This document shows positions 26,257 to 34,697 of a stretch of 64,000 bases of DNA, in pieces. Each line of letters opens with the position of its first letter. Positions within the stretch are counted from its first letter, which is position 1. The stretch comes from Candidatus Acidiferrales bacterium. Lineage in GTDB: Bacteria > Acidobacteriota > Terriglobia > Acidiferrales > UBA7541. A program made the translations under genes and the position numbers. The stretch covers positions 32,057-96,056 of the forward strand of contig JASHPG010000100.1 of NCBI GenBank assembly GCA_030038275.1, read 5' to 3'. The notes beneath the pieces are model-generated. The model made no database searches. It saw only the letters and a program-made list of their open reading frames with translations, and was not told the origin of the DNA.

Positions 26257-28271
26257 GCAGCCTCCACCGGATCGATAGCCGCCAGCCTGGATGTCGAGCA
26301 GCTAATGTTGGACGGGCGTTTGCACGAGTCCGATCCTGAGTAGAATTTCGGAAAGAGTTGGCCGATGTAGGGCATGAGCGCGGAAGTATCTTCCGCAGCT
26401 AGAGCGCGTTCCATCTCGTGAACGGCGTTCAGGATCCCGCCCGAGCGCGCATCCTTTTCGCGAACGACCAGGATTCGTTTCGACGAGGTCGCGACTGGCC
26501 GCTCCCAATCATCCCAGAGCTGTTCGTTGAGCTTTTCGCCCTTTCGCAGGCCCATGAACTCGATCGCGATGTCGCGGTGCGGACGCAAACCGGAGAAGAG
26601 GGCCATCGTTTTCGCTAGCTGATAAATGTTAAAAGGTTCGCCCATGTCGAAGACGAATGTCTCACCGCTCTTCCCCAGTTCAGCTGCGCCGAGGATCAGG
26701 TGAACCGCTTCCGCTACCGACATGAAATAACGCGATGCTTGAGGATCTGTGACCCGAATTGGGCCTCCTCGTTGAATTTGTTCATAAAAAAGCGGAATGA
26801 CGCTCCCGGTACTGCCTGCGACATTGCCAAAGCGGACGTTTGAAAAACGAGTAGCTAGGTTCTTGGCGGAGGCTTGCCTCGCAAATTCCTGAATGCAGAG
26901 TTCCGTGATTTTCTTCGACAAGCCCATGAAGCTGACGGGATCGACGGCTTTATCAGTCGAGATATTCACGAGCGACGTTACGCCGAATTGCAGCGCCGCC
27001 TGGGCGAGATTTCGCGTCCCTAAGACGTTGTTGCGTATGGCCTCTCCTGGATGAAGCTCGATCATCGAGACATGTTTGTATGCCGCAGCGTGGAAAATCA
27101 GATCGGGCCGTTCGGCTTTTAGAATGGCTTGCGTCCGGTTCGCGGAGGAAAGATCGGCCAGAATGGGCTTTACTGATTTGAAGCCGATGCTTTCCGCGAT
27201 CGCAAGGTTCACATAGAAAAGGTTGTTCTCGGATTTGTCCAGTAACAGCAGCTTCCTGGGGCGAGCGGAGGCGATTTGCTTGGCCAGTTCGGACCCAATG
27301 CTGCCGCCAGCACCGGTAACGAGCACTGTTTTGCCCTCGATTAGGCTACGAGTCATCTGGATATCGGGGCGGAACTCATCGCGTTGAAGCAAATGCTCGA
27401 CTCGCGGCGCGCCGAGTTGGCGCGTCGAAATGTTGCTAATTGCGGCGCATTGTATGAGGTCGGAAAGTGATGGCAAAGAGCGAACCGGCAAGTTCATTTG
27501 GCGGCAAGCATCCAGAATATCGTGCATCTGCGCGTGCGTAGCGCTTGGGATACACACGAGAATGGCCTCAGCACGCGCCTGCGAAGCGATTTTCGCCACG
27601 TCTCGAGTGGCGCCTAGGACTGGGACGCCAAACAACCTGCGGCCCCACTTTCTGGAGTCGTCATCCGCAAGAGCAACCGGTCGGAACCCGGAGGCGGGAT
27701 CGAGCGCTGTTTGCCTCACAAGGGTCAAGCCAGCATCACCAGCGCCGACAATGACCGCGCGTGCACCAGTGCGGCGTCGTGAAGCACGATTTGCGCGCCA
27801 CGTTTGCGCCCCGAAGTGGAGAACGCCCCACCCAAAAGTGAGTATGAAAGCGTCAAGCAGAATTAAACGTACAGAGGCGTATAAATTCGCGCCGTCTAAC
27901 CCCAGAAAGCTGGCGAGCAATCCGAGATTTAGGATCACGGCTTGCATCAACGGCCGAACATCGAGAATGTTCGCGTGCCGGAGTGATCGCCCATGCAGCG
28001 CGGTAGAAGCGCTCGCCAAAAGTGCTGCTGCAGCGCTGATGCCGACCTTCGACCAAGTGTCAATGCCCCCTGAAACTATTCCGTCCGTTTGCGGCAGCAC
28101 GATGACGGACGATACGTATGCCAAGACCGCGATCATGACTTCTGCGGCCAGCACCAACGCAGGGTGGAGGTCTCGTTCGACAACCGAACGAAAGTCCGAC
28201 GACCATCGCGAAGCATTTTGCGTGCTTTCCCGGCTGTTCCGAGTGGCCCCTTCGAGAGAGAGGGTATGCAT
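26253..28271 (-). CDS. CapD/PglF/WbpM-type UDP-N-acetylglucosamine 4,6-dehydratase (membrane)
   Basis: 672 aa. The N-terminus has four hydrophobic segments, then a first Rossmann domain (AVIVGAGDAGLTLVRQ), then an extended SDR domain: TGAGGSIGSELAKQI for NAD(P) binding, NISTDKAVDPVSFMGLSKK as the catalytic segment with the Met-for-Tyr replacement usual in this family, and FSNVRFGNVAGSTGSVIP. It likely converts UDP-GlcNAc to a 4-keto-6-deoxy sugar at the inner membrane. A 222-bp gap separates it from the kinase-like gene upstream, so an internal promoter is possible. It is coupled to the aminotransferase by ATGA. Confidence 0.92.
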   Translation of the reverse strand: MHTLSLEGATRNSRESTQNASRWSSDFRSVVERDLHPALVLAAEVMIAVLAYVSSVIVLPQTDGIVSGGIDTWSKVGISAAAALLASASTALHGRSLRHANILDVRPLMQAVILNLGLLASFLGLDGANLYASVRLILLDAFILTFGWGVLHFGAQTWRANRASRRRTGARAVIVGAGDAGLTLVRQTALDPASGFRPVALADDDSRKWGRRLFGVPVLGATRDVAKIASQARAEAILVCIPSATHAQMHDILDACRQMNLPVRSLPSLSDLIQCAAISNISTRQLGAPRVEHLLQRDEFRPDIQMTRSLIEGKTVLVTGAGGSIGSELAKQIASARPRKLLLLDKSENNLFYVNLAIAESIGFKSVKPILADLSSANRTQAILKAERPDLIFHAAAYKHVSMIELHPGEAIRNNVLGTRNLAQAALQFGVTSLVNISTDKAVDPVSFMGLSKKITELCIQEFARQASAKNLATRFSNVRFGNVAGSTGSVIPLFYEQIQRGGPIRVTDPQASRYFMSVAEAVHLILGAAELGKSGETFVFDMGEPFNIYQLAKTMALFSGLRPHRDIAIEFMGLRKGEKLNEQLWDDWERPVATSSKRILVVREKDARSGGILNAVHEMERALAAEDTSALMPYIGQLFPKFYSGSDSCKRPSNISCSTSRLAAIDPVEAA

Positions 28272-28493
28272 TTGTATTTTCCGGTTACCACGTTTAGTAA
28301 TTGGCGCACGAGCAGTTGCGTTGATCGAATCCAGAGCCGAGAAATCGGCTACAGGATTTTCGATCTCTGCTTTCGCTCGACTCGTGGCCTAAACCGCCTC
28401 TGCGCACCTCAACTAAGGCGCCGAATTGGCCACTCGGTACCGCGCGGGGCGACTCACCCGCTGGCGCACTTCTGCTGTAGGACCAGCCGGATC

Positions 28494-29282
28494 CTAAAGC
28501 CGCCGATAAATCGCGGCAGGAATCGGATAGGTCCGTTTGTTCAAAACGGCGCCTAATATCGAAACTTTCGCGTCTTCTAAGATCCGTTTTGCGGTTCGCG
28601 CCGAATCGCGGCGAGTGTCGTTCGACGCAATTACCAGCACAATTCCATCGGATAACCCACCCAGAATTACTGCGTCGCTGGAGACGCTCAGCGCCGGCGC
28701 ATCCATCAAAACGAAGTCAAACTCGGCTCGCAGTTCAGAGAGCCGCACCCCTATACGGGAAGGGTTTACGAGACCGCTGGGCCATGAGTGCGCAGACCCG
28801 GAGGGCATGATCCAGAGACGGCTCGTTCGGGTTCCGGTCACGAAATGCTGGATTTGCTCCGTTTGCCTCATTGCGTCGGAAAGACCGGGCGCCGCATCCG
28901 TGCGAAAATGTTCGTGCAGCGAGGGGCACCAGAAGTTTCCGTCCACAATGCAAACTCGATTCTGCGTGTGCGTAGCCAGCAACTCGGCAGCCTTGGCGCA
29001 GACCCACGTACAGCCAGATCTCCGGTTCACGCTTGAAAACGCGACAATTCTTGGCAACTCTTCCGTTGGCGCCGAAATAAAAAGGCGATGGACGAGCCTC
29101 GCAACTTCCACTTCCGCTGCCGCGTAGCCGAGCGGAGGGGCAGGTCCAACCGGTGGAGATTGGGAAAACGGGTGATGTTGCGTCGGCGCATTCGATACCG
29201 TGTCCTCGATTACTCCAAGCTGTTGTCTCATCTGCTTTGCCACATTCAAGTCCGTTTCCGGGCGACGCTCGCACAGGTCCAA
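28494..29282 (-). CDS. BY-kinase-like (CpsD/CapB) ATPase with a broken Walker A motif
   Basis: 262 aa in the position and fold of the cytoplasmic tyrosine autokinase partner of Wzc/Wzz proteins. The Walker A segment reads SSVNRRSGCTWV at 83-94: the invariant lysine is Cys91. Walker A' (IVDGNFWCPS, 112-121) and Walker B (FVLMDAP, 190-196) are recognisable. Only two tyrosines (252, 259) occur near the C-terminus instead of a dense cluster. It may be a pseudokinase that still docks on the chain-length protein. The first codon is TTG, directly after the upstream stop; an ATG 17 codons on is an alternative start. Confidence 0.75.
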   Translation of the reverse strand: MDLCERRPETDLNVAKQMRQQLGVIEDTVSNAPTQHHPFSQSPPVGPAPPLGYAAAEVEVARLVHRLFISAPTEELPRIVAFSSVNRRSGCTWVCAKAAELLATHTQNRVCIVDGNFWCPSLHEHFRTDAAPGLSDAMRQTEQIQHFVTGTRTSRLWIMPSGSAHSWPSGLVNPSRIGVRLSELRAEFDFVLMDAPALSVSSDAVILGGLSDGIVLVIASNDTRRDSARTAKRILEDAKVSILGAVLNKRTYPIPAAIYRRL

Positions 29283-30836
29283 TTACTGCATGCCGGATGT
29301 GCTGCGAGGAATCGCCGCAAGAACCTTCAGATCGAGATAACGGGTCAACTCGTCCGGCGTGTGAAACGATGAATCGAGACGGTCGGCCGCATACGCTGCT
29401 CCAATACCGGAAACACCGGCCGCAAACAATCCAGCAAAAAACATCCATCCAAAATGCTCGTCAGGGAGAGCCGGCGCGGCGGGCGCCTCTGCGATTGAGA
29501 CGTTTACGATTCGTCGGTCGTCCAGTGCGTCTGAAATGCGAGCTTCTTCACGCTTGCCGAGATACAAGAGATAATTGTCCTCCGCCGTTTTGACCGCGCG
29601 AGTAAGATCGGCTTCCGTTCGGTCGTCCGACTCAAGTCTTATGGCGGCGGTTTGATAGCGTCGAATCGTGCGCCGCATTGACTCCGCTTCGGCAGCAAAT
29701 TGCGCGCGATCGGCCTCAGCTTTGGCCATTTCCGTCGCGATCCAGTCCTGGGCGGGAACCCTGTCTGTGGTGACTTCAGAAACTGGCGATTGCTCAGCCG
29801 TCCAGATCGCCTTCTGCGTTTCCGCAATTTGCGTTTCAATATCCTTGACGGGCGGATAAGAAGGCGCGTATTTCACCAGCATGTCGGAATGCTTTAATTC
29901 GAGTGATAAAAGCGTGCTCTTGAGCTGCGCGAGCAATTGGGCGTTTCCGGTTTCCCGCATTTCGGTGGTTTGTCGTTTCGGCGAAGCTTGCTCTTCTTCA
30001 CGAAGGGCCTGTAAGCGCGCTGATGCGGCATCAGCATCGGATTCGTCCTGCTGCTGCTCGGCCTCGAACTTGCTCATCTGCTCGAGCGCTAATTGTTGTT
30101 CAACCGCTGGATCGACAGTTCCTTCACGACGATTGAATGAAATCTGCTGCGCTTCTGCGTCCGCGAGCTGCCGCTGGTACAGAGTGGTTTCTTGGTCGAA
30201 AAACGTGAAGCTTCCTGCGGGCCTGTGGACGGCCGCGTGCTTCTCCTGATAGAGGGTCGCAATTGTTCGCAGGACTTTGGCCGCCAGCCGCGGATCGCGC
30301 GAGGAGTAAGCGACCCGGATCACCGTCGTCTTCTGCAATGGCTCGACGGTAAGAGAATTGCGCAGATATCTTTCGGAACGGGCGAGCCGCACGGCTGGAG
30401 AGTCTTCGCCGAAAAAGAAGAAATGGTCACTTACACGTGTCCACCACGAGTACCGTGTCCGTTCGAGTCCACAGCTCAGAACAACCTCATTTAATAAATC
30501 GCGGCTGGTCAGCAGCTCGACCTCCGAATTCAGATCTTCCTGGGAAACGGAAGGGACAGGAGCCGCCTCGGTGGTAGGAGCCGGGCTAACGACGGAGTCG
30601 GCGCGATCGCGGTTCACAAAAATCTTCATCTCCGCTTGATATGTACGGGGCATCAGCAGTGCCGTCAGCATGATTCCGCCGAATACGCCTAGGAAAACCA
30701 GCAGAGCCATGTTTCGCTGCCGGAAAAGCGGCGCAACCGCGTCGCGCAGCGTTTTCCCCGGCGCCAGACCGCGCTCTTGGCGCAGCAAATTGACATCGCG
30801 GAAGACAAGATGTCGGTCGTGTGTTTCGTCGGTCAT
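29283..30836 (-). CDS. Wzz/Wzc-type chain-length determinant (PCP), locus 1
   Basis: 517 aa. Two membrane segments flank a large periplasmic domain: MALLVFLGVFGGIMLTALLMP (about 43-63) and FGWMFFAGLFAAGVSGIGAAYA (about 463-485). The Wzz signature (TYQAEMKIFVNRDRAD, SEVELLTSRDLLNEVV) is near the start, and long coiled-coil helices cover about 240-420 (DAEAQQISFNRREG, EAESMRRTIRRYQ). The C-terminal cytoplasmic tail ends shortly after DLKVLAAIPR, where a fused kinase would begin; here that part is the separate downstream gene. It controls polymer length and export. ATGA overlap with the Wza-like gene. Confidence 0.9.
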   Translation of the reverse strand: MTDETHDRHLVFRDVNLLRQERGLAPGKTLRDAVAPLFRQRNMALLVFLGVFGGIMLTALLMPRTYQAEMKIFVNRDRADSVVSPAPTTEAAPVPSVSQEDLNSEVELLTSRDLLNEVVLSCGLERTRYSWWTRVSDHFFFFGEDSPAVRLARSERYLRNSLTVEPLQKTTVIRVAYSSRDPRLAAKVLRTIATLYQEKHAAVHRPAGSFTFFDQETTLYQRQLADAEAQQISFNRREGTVDPAVEQQLALEQMSKFEAEQQQDESDADAASARLQALREEEQASPKRQTTEMRETGNAQLLAQLKSTLLSLELKHSDMLVKYAPSYPPVKDIETQIAETQKAIWTAEQSPVSEVTTDRVPAQDWIATEMAKAEADRAQFAAEAESMRRTIRRYQTAAIRLESDDRTEADLTRAVKTAEDNYLLYLGKREEARISDALDDRRIVNVSIAEAPAAPALPDEHFGWMFFAGLFAAGVSGIGAAYAADRLDSSFHTPDELTRYLDLKVLAAIPRSTSGMQ

Positions 30837-31552
30837 GGCTGTAGTTGGTAGTAAGCTCCGAACCCGGACGAGGGAATAAAGCGCTCAATTTTCGAAACGA
30901 CGTTTTTGGGCACGTACAGCATGTCTCCGGGCTGAAGTTCCGCGTCCTCCCGTTCACGGCCGCTAAAAATTCGCTTCAGATTGATGCGTGTGATTTCGTA
31001 TTGCGCATCGTCCACCCTGTGAAACAAGAGCGCTTGAGAGGTTTTTGCGGCGGCTGTCATGCCGCCGGCGATTGCAATCGCTTCGGTTGCTGACGTTGCG
31101 CCTCGCAGGTCATATTTCCCGGGATGGTTCACTTGTCCGGTAACGACAAAAAACGGCTTGTTGAAGTTCTTCAGTTCGACGGTAACAATTGGTTCGTGAA
31201 GGACTCCCGCGTAAGCGGCCTTGACCGCCGCAACAGCTTGTTCAGTGGTCAGACCCGCCAATCGGACATCACCAGCTCCTGTTAGGCTTGCGTAGCCATC
31301 CGGCTCGATGGTCACGTCCTGGTCAAACTCAGGAGTCAGCGGAAAAGCAATCGCAATTTCGTCGCTCGGGAATAGGCGGTATCTGCGATCGCGCGGCTGC
31401 AAAACGGGAGAGACACCGCTGCGGACGCTAAGGAAAGCCAAATTGCTCGTATGATCGGATGAACTCGAGGAGCCAGTGCGCGCCGCGGGGCAACTCGTCG
31501 CGAGCCCAGTTAATGTGGAGATAGCGATCAGCGCCACGATGCTGAGCCTCAT
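30833..31552 (-). CDS. Wza-like polysaccharide export lipoprotein, locus 1
   Basis: 239 aa outer-membrane polysaccharide export (OPX) protein. The N-terminal signal ends in a lipobox-like LATSC, so a lipoprotein is likely. The Poly_export domain begins at YRLFPSDEIAIAFPLTPEFDQ and includes GAGDVRLAGLTTEQA, and one SLBB-like module follows (VVTGQVNHPGKYDLRG...AIAIAGGMT). A GTG start at 31561 is possible, but the ATG at 31552 fits better because ATGA overlaps the PilZ stop and gives a proper signal peptide. It forms the exit channel with the Wzz protein encoded next. Confidence 0.9.
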   Translation of the reverse strand: MRLSIVALIAISTLTGLATSCPAARTGSSSSSDHTSNLAFLSVRSGVSPVLQPRDRRYRLFPSDEIAIAFPLTPEFDQDVTIEPDGYASLTGAGDVRLAGLTTEQAVAAVKAAYAGVLHEPIVTVELKNFNKPFFVVTGQVNHPGKYDLRGATSATEAIAIAGGMTAAAKTSQALLFHRVDDAQYEITRINLKRIFSGREREDAELQPGDMLYVPKNVVSKIERFIPSSGFGAYYQLQP

Positions 31553-31929
31553 ATAGTGCACACCATCACCGCCTCGCTGCGCACGGAAAATCCGCTATCG
31601 GCAGCGAGCGGCGGCTTCTCGGCTCGCAGCACACGCCCTTTCACGATGACGCACGAGACGCGGGCGTCGGCCGCGAACATCGGAAGTTGGATGCTGACTT
31701 GTACCCTATGCCCTGCCGAGGGAAAGGTCGAAGCAAATATGTATGCGCCGCCCGGGCTGATATCGCGAGTGTACCCACGCGACTGGTGCGCGACTCCGTC
31801 TTCCTCCACCCAGCTCACCACGACATCGGCTTGGAGCGCGTAGCGTATGGCGGACCGAAGATTTCTGCGAGAGTTAAAACCGCATAGACGGTCTCGGGAC
31901 TGCCGCAATGGACTTGGCGCCGGGCTCAT
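31549..31929 (-). CDS. PilZ domain protein (putative c-di-GMP receptor)
   Basis: 126 aa, essentially one PilZ domain. The c-di-GMP motifs are present: R-rich RNLRSAIRY (RxxxR) followed by RDISPGGAYI (D-x-S-x-x-G). It is the first gene of the minus-strand polysaccharide operon and overlaps the export lipoprotein gene by ATGA. By analogy with PilZ-type control of exopolysaccharide machines elsewhere, it could couple second-messenger level to export. That coupling is inference. Confidence 0.85.
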   Translation of the reverse strand: MSPAPSPLRQSRDRLCGFNSRRNLRSAIRYALQADVVVSWVEEDGVAHQSRGYTRDISPGGAYIFASTFPSAGHRVQVSIQLPMFAADARVSCVIVKGRVLRAEKPPLAADSGFSVRSEAVMVCTI

Positions 31930-32454
31930 GACGTGGACGGGAAGCTACGCTCGGAGAGCGTTCTTCGCAAGTGGCTGAATGTACCGCTGTGGCACAGCCA
32001 TGGTTCGAAGGCAGTCCACTTGTTTTTAAAAGGCCACTTGTTCTGGAGCCGTGTCCCTATCTGTCCCGGCTGAATGCAAAACCTGGCGACATTTCGTATC
32101 AGAAAGACGCGGGGACGCTAGGACAGAAGTACTTAGGTACGAATGTACCTAATTTTGGTGAATTACGAGGCCTTCTGCAGGCGTGAAGCGCATGGACTTC
32201 TCTCAAGTAGCCTTTAACCAAAAGCTGGCAAAGCAGTTACGCGCGTGCGAGTGTGTTCCAAATCGTGAAACGCTAATTTAACGTAATCCCGGAAGGTTGG
32301 CCCGAGCCGAATGTGGAAAGAACAAATCGCTGTCTAGCGGGGCCCCGGAAAGGCAATCACTCTCATCTGGTTGGCGGCTTGCCGATGAGCGAAAGTGGAC
32401 TTTGCCGTTTGCACCGACGCCTGCGCCCACACATCAAAAATCAGCATTTTTGTC
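31930..32454. promoter_or_regulatory. Divergent control region between the two transcription directions
   Basis: About 525 bases without a credible gene, less GC-rich than the flanks by eye. It should contain the promoter of the minus-strand polysaccharide operon, though I could not assign one. Visible structure: a tandem 9-mer CCACTTGTT at 32016-32024 and 32034-32042, about 90-110 bases upstream of the PilZ start, and the inverted repeat described separately. Confidence 0.5.
32133..32152. promoter_or_regulatory. Perfect inverted repeat, candidate regulator-binding site
   Basis: TTAGGTAC-GAAT-GTACCTAA: two perfect 8-base arms with a 4-base spacer, in the divergent region between the glycan operon and the LuxR-type regulator genes. 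NarL/LuxR-type dimers bind sites of this general shape. A terminator is less likely because the stem is AT-rich and only TTTT follows. Confidence 0.45.
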
Positions 32455-32483
32455 TTGTATTAGCTCGATCGGTTCTCTAGAAT
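32455..32483 (+). promoter_or_regulatory. Sigma70-like promoter for the first regulator gene
   Basis: TTGTAT (32455-32460) and TAGAAT (32478-32483) are separated by exactly 17 bases, 41 bases before the chosen ATG at 32524. Confidence 0.6.
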
Positions 32484-32523
32484 GCGCCCACCTTCCAGAA
32501 CTCCAAAGCTGCAGAGGTGTGTT

Positions 32524-33222
32524 ATGGAGATGATGCAGCAATCGCGGAGCTCTGCCATCACGGTTTTCATCGCGGAATCCAACTACCTGAATTGTCAGTT
32601 GCTCGAATCGACGCTCCGCCGCAAGAACCGAGCCATCGCGATTGTGGGTTCGGAGATCGGACGCGAACGATCCCTGACCTTCATCGAGAAGCGCCAGCCT
32701 GACGTAGCTCTGATTAGCGCGCAACTCGAAGGAGGGGATCTCGACGGATATCACTTGATAAGCGAACTGCGCTCGATGCAGTGTCCGACGCGGGCAGTCC
32801 TTTTACTTGGCTCTCGCGAACGCGATCTCGTCATTGATGCGTTTCGTTGCGGTGCGCACGGGGTAATCTTTCGTGATGAACGGATCGAGACCCTTCGGCG
32901 CTGCATTCGCGCGGTGCATGATGGGCAAGTATGGGCGAACAGCGAACAGTTGCGATACCTGCTAGATGCCTTATATCACTCGATGCCGCCGAGTTTCCGG
33001 CAGAGTGCCAGGCTTGAGCTGCTTTCAAAGCGGCAGGCGGACGTTGTGAGGCTAGTTGCACAGGGCATGACCAACCGCGATGTGGCGGCCGAACTCGGAT
33101 TGAGCGAGCACACCATTAGAAACTACCTTTTTGAAATCTTTAACCGCGTGGGCGTCTCGACACGTGTGGAACTCGTCCGATTTTACATGCACAACGCTCA
33201 TCATGAGCAGCTAGCGGGGTAA
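32524..33222 (+). CDS. LuxR/NarL-type regulator with degenerate receiver (1 of 3)
   Basis: 232 aa: a receiver-like domain (about 10-130) and a C-terminal LuxR-type helix-turn-helix (LLSKRQADVVRLVAQGMTNRD...SEHTIRNYLFEIFNRVGV, about 160-220). Aligned with NarL-type receivers, the acidic pair is AES instead of ADD, the phospho-acceptor position is Ser65 (LIS for LLD), and the switch lysine is Arg (VIFRDE). Phosphorylation at the usual site is therefore impossible. The DNA-binding domain looks intact. I chose ATG 32524 because AGAGG lies six bases upstream; a longer frame from 32482 overlaps the promoter. Confidence 0.85.
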   Translation: MEMMQQSRSSAITVFIAESNYLNCQLLESTLRRKNRAIAIVGSEIGRERSLTFIEKRQPDVALISAQLEGGDLDGYHLISELRSMQCPTRAVLLLGSRERDLVIDAFRCGAHGVIFRDERIETLRRCIRAVHDGQVWANSEQLRYLLDALYHSMPPSFRQSARLELLSKRQADVVRLVAQGMTNRDVAAELGLSEHTIRNYLFEIFNRVGVSTRVELVRFYMHNAHHEQLAG

Positions 33223-33502
33223 ACTGCCGCAGCCACAGGTGAGTTGCCCTGAGGCTGCTCCCGTGATGCCAATAACATTATAGAGGGTTTGCCTGATAGT
33301 GCTGGTCTCGCGGCTCCTGCTACATAAAACAAGTATTCTATGGGCGGATGTTAGTGCGAATGTGTTCCCAGGCACCGCCCATCGCTCCGCTCCGCAGAGA
33401 CAGCAACCGACTCCCGGCCCGCTTGTAGAGCTGTTCCAAGCACGGCGTCAAACATTTTCGAATTCTCATCCCAATGGAAATTGAGAGGCGGCTCAGAAAG
33501 TC
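33223..33502. other. Spacer between regulators 1 and 2
   Basis: 280 bases with no gene and no promoter I can defend. It is fairly AT-rich around 33271-33345, which may hold start signals for the second regulator. Confidence 0.3.
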
Positions 33503-34207
33503 GTGAGTACCATACGGGTTGTGATCGTATTCCATAACCGGCTATTAAGAGACTCAATCGCCAGAATTTTGGGCAAGAGAACTGAATTCGAGGTCGTCGC
33601 GGCGCCGAACAGCGAGACACTTTCCTTGCACGAAGGGATTGAGGATCTCTCCGATGTGCTGCTTCTCGATTCATTAGAGTACTTGTTCGATTCTGCTCGC
33701 CAGAAGCTCGAGGGATGGTCAAGCCGTGCATTCAGGCCACTTCTGCTCGCGATGGAAGATGATCCGTCGCTTTTTTTGCGTGCAGTCCGAAGAGGTGCAT
33801 GGGGATACGTGCTGCAGGACGCATCGGCCGCCGATGTGGTTGCAGCAGTGCGCAGCGTCGCACAAGGCCAGGCGGTATGCCCTCCTCAATTCACTCGCTT
33901 TCTTTTCGAGTATATAGCCACGCAAACCGAGGAAATGCCCAGCAGCAGCCGGCGCAAGCGCTGGGGATTAACAAGACGCGAGCAACAATTGGTTCCTCTT
34001 ATTGAGCGTGGTTTAAGCAATAAAGAAATCGCAGGCTACTTCCATCTTTCTGAGCAAACGGTCAAGAATCACATTCACAGAATTCTTCGAAAGACTGGCG
34101 TCTCGGATCGGCTAGGCATTGGGGAAGTCTGCCGCGATTCGGTTTCTCCAATAGGTACCGAAAGCAGTACTCAGCCTAAGTTTGAAGTCAGTCGGGTACT
34201 ATCCTAG
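33503..34207 (+). CDS. LuxR/NarL-type regulator with degenerate receiver (2 of 3)
   Basis: 234 aa. The receiver-like half keeps an aspartate at the acceptor position (Asp56 in LLLDS). It has lost the metal-binding acidic pair (IVFHN where IADDH is usual), the switch Thr/Ser (LLLAME) and the conserved lysine (VLQDA). The C-terminal HTH is complete: LTRREQQLVPLIERGLSNKEIAG...SEQTVKNHIHRILRKTGV. The start is GTG. Acetyl-phosphate or kinase control looks unlikely; ligand binding or protein-level control is possible. It is one of three tandem regulators before the plus-strand glycan operon. Confidence 0.85.
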   Translation: MSTIRVVIVFHNRLLRDSIARILGKRTEFEVVAAPNSETLSLHEGIEDLSDVLLLDSLEYLFDSARQKLEGWSSRAFRPLLLAMEDDPSLFLRAVRRGAWGYVLQDASAADVVAAVRSVAQGQAVCPPQFTRFLFEYIATQTEEMPSSSRRKRWGLTRREQQLVPLIERGLSNKEIAGYFHLSEQTVKNHIHRILRKTGVSDRLGIGEVCRDSVSPIGTESSTQPKFEVSRVLS

Positions 34208-34319
34208 ACCTACGTCCCACTTCTCGCTGATCCCATTCGATCTCCCGCAGTCGATAACGCTTAATTGAGCCTGTCGCGTTCCGCGATGTTCTCTCATACT
34301 CCCGCTGCGGAGGTGGACG

Positions 34320-34697
34320 ATGAGTGTGATTCGCGTGCTCGTGGCAAATCGTCACCGGCTGGTGCGCGAACTTATTGTCGCCTCTATCTCTGATCAACCA
34401 GACATTCAAGTAGTTCAGGAGATCGAACATGAGTCCGAAGTCGAGGACGCTATCGACCGAACACAGCCGGATTTTCTGATTGTTACTCTCGATCGGAACA
34501 GCGGATTGCCCGAGTTTTGTAATTTGATTCTACAGAAGCGCCCACAAATGAAGATCATCGCCATAGCGCCGGACCGGAATGTGACCGTCTTTTACTGGGC
34601 ATCCCTCCAAGTGAAGTCCCATCCCATAGAAGCTTCCGAGGCGGGCGTGCTGGATGCACTGCGAGGGATCGTGCGTCCGGCCGCGAGGATTCAATGA
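34320..34697 (+). CDS. Stand-alone degenerate receiver protein (3 of 3)
   Basis: 125 aa, receiver fold only, no DNA-binding domain. The acidic pair is VANRH; the acceptor position is Thr56 (IVT), with an Asp two residues later (Asp58); switch residues are not conserved. A strong GGAGG ribosome-binding site precedes the ATG. Its stop overlaps the start of the large export protein (ATGA), so it is translated together with the export machinery. Possible roles are an adaptor for that machine or a partner of the two HTH regulators upstream. Confidence 0.75.
   Translation: MSVIRVLVANRHRLVRELIVASISDQPDIQVVQEIEHESEVEDAIDRTQPDFLIVTLDRNSGLPEFCNLILQKRPQMKIIAIAPDRNVTVFYWASLQVKSHPIEASEAGVLDALRGIVRPAARIQ

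Noticed and set aside
28335-28350. Hairpin AGCCGA-GAAA-TCGGCT in the gap between the kinase-like and dehydratase genes
   Set aside because: Six-base stem without a T-tract on either strand; not enough to call a terminator or RNA element.
31991-32008. TGGCAC resembling a sigma54 -24 element
   Set aside because: The -12 position reads TGGT instead of TTGC, so the element is incomplete.
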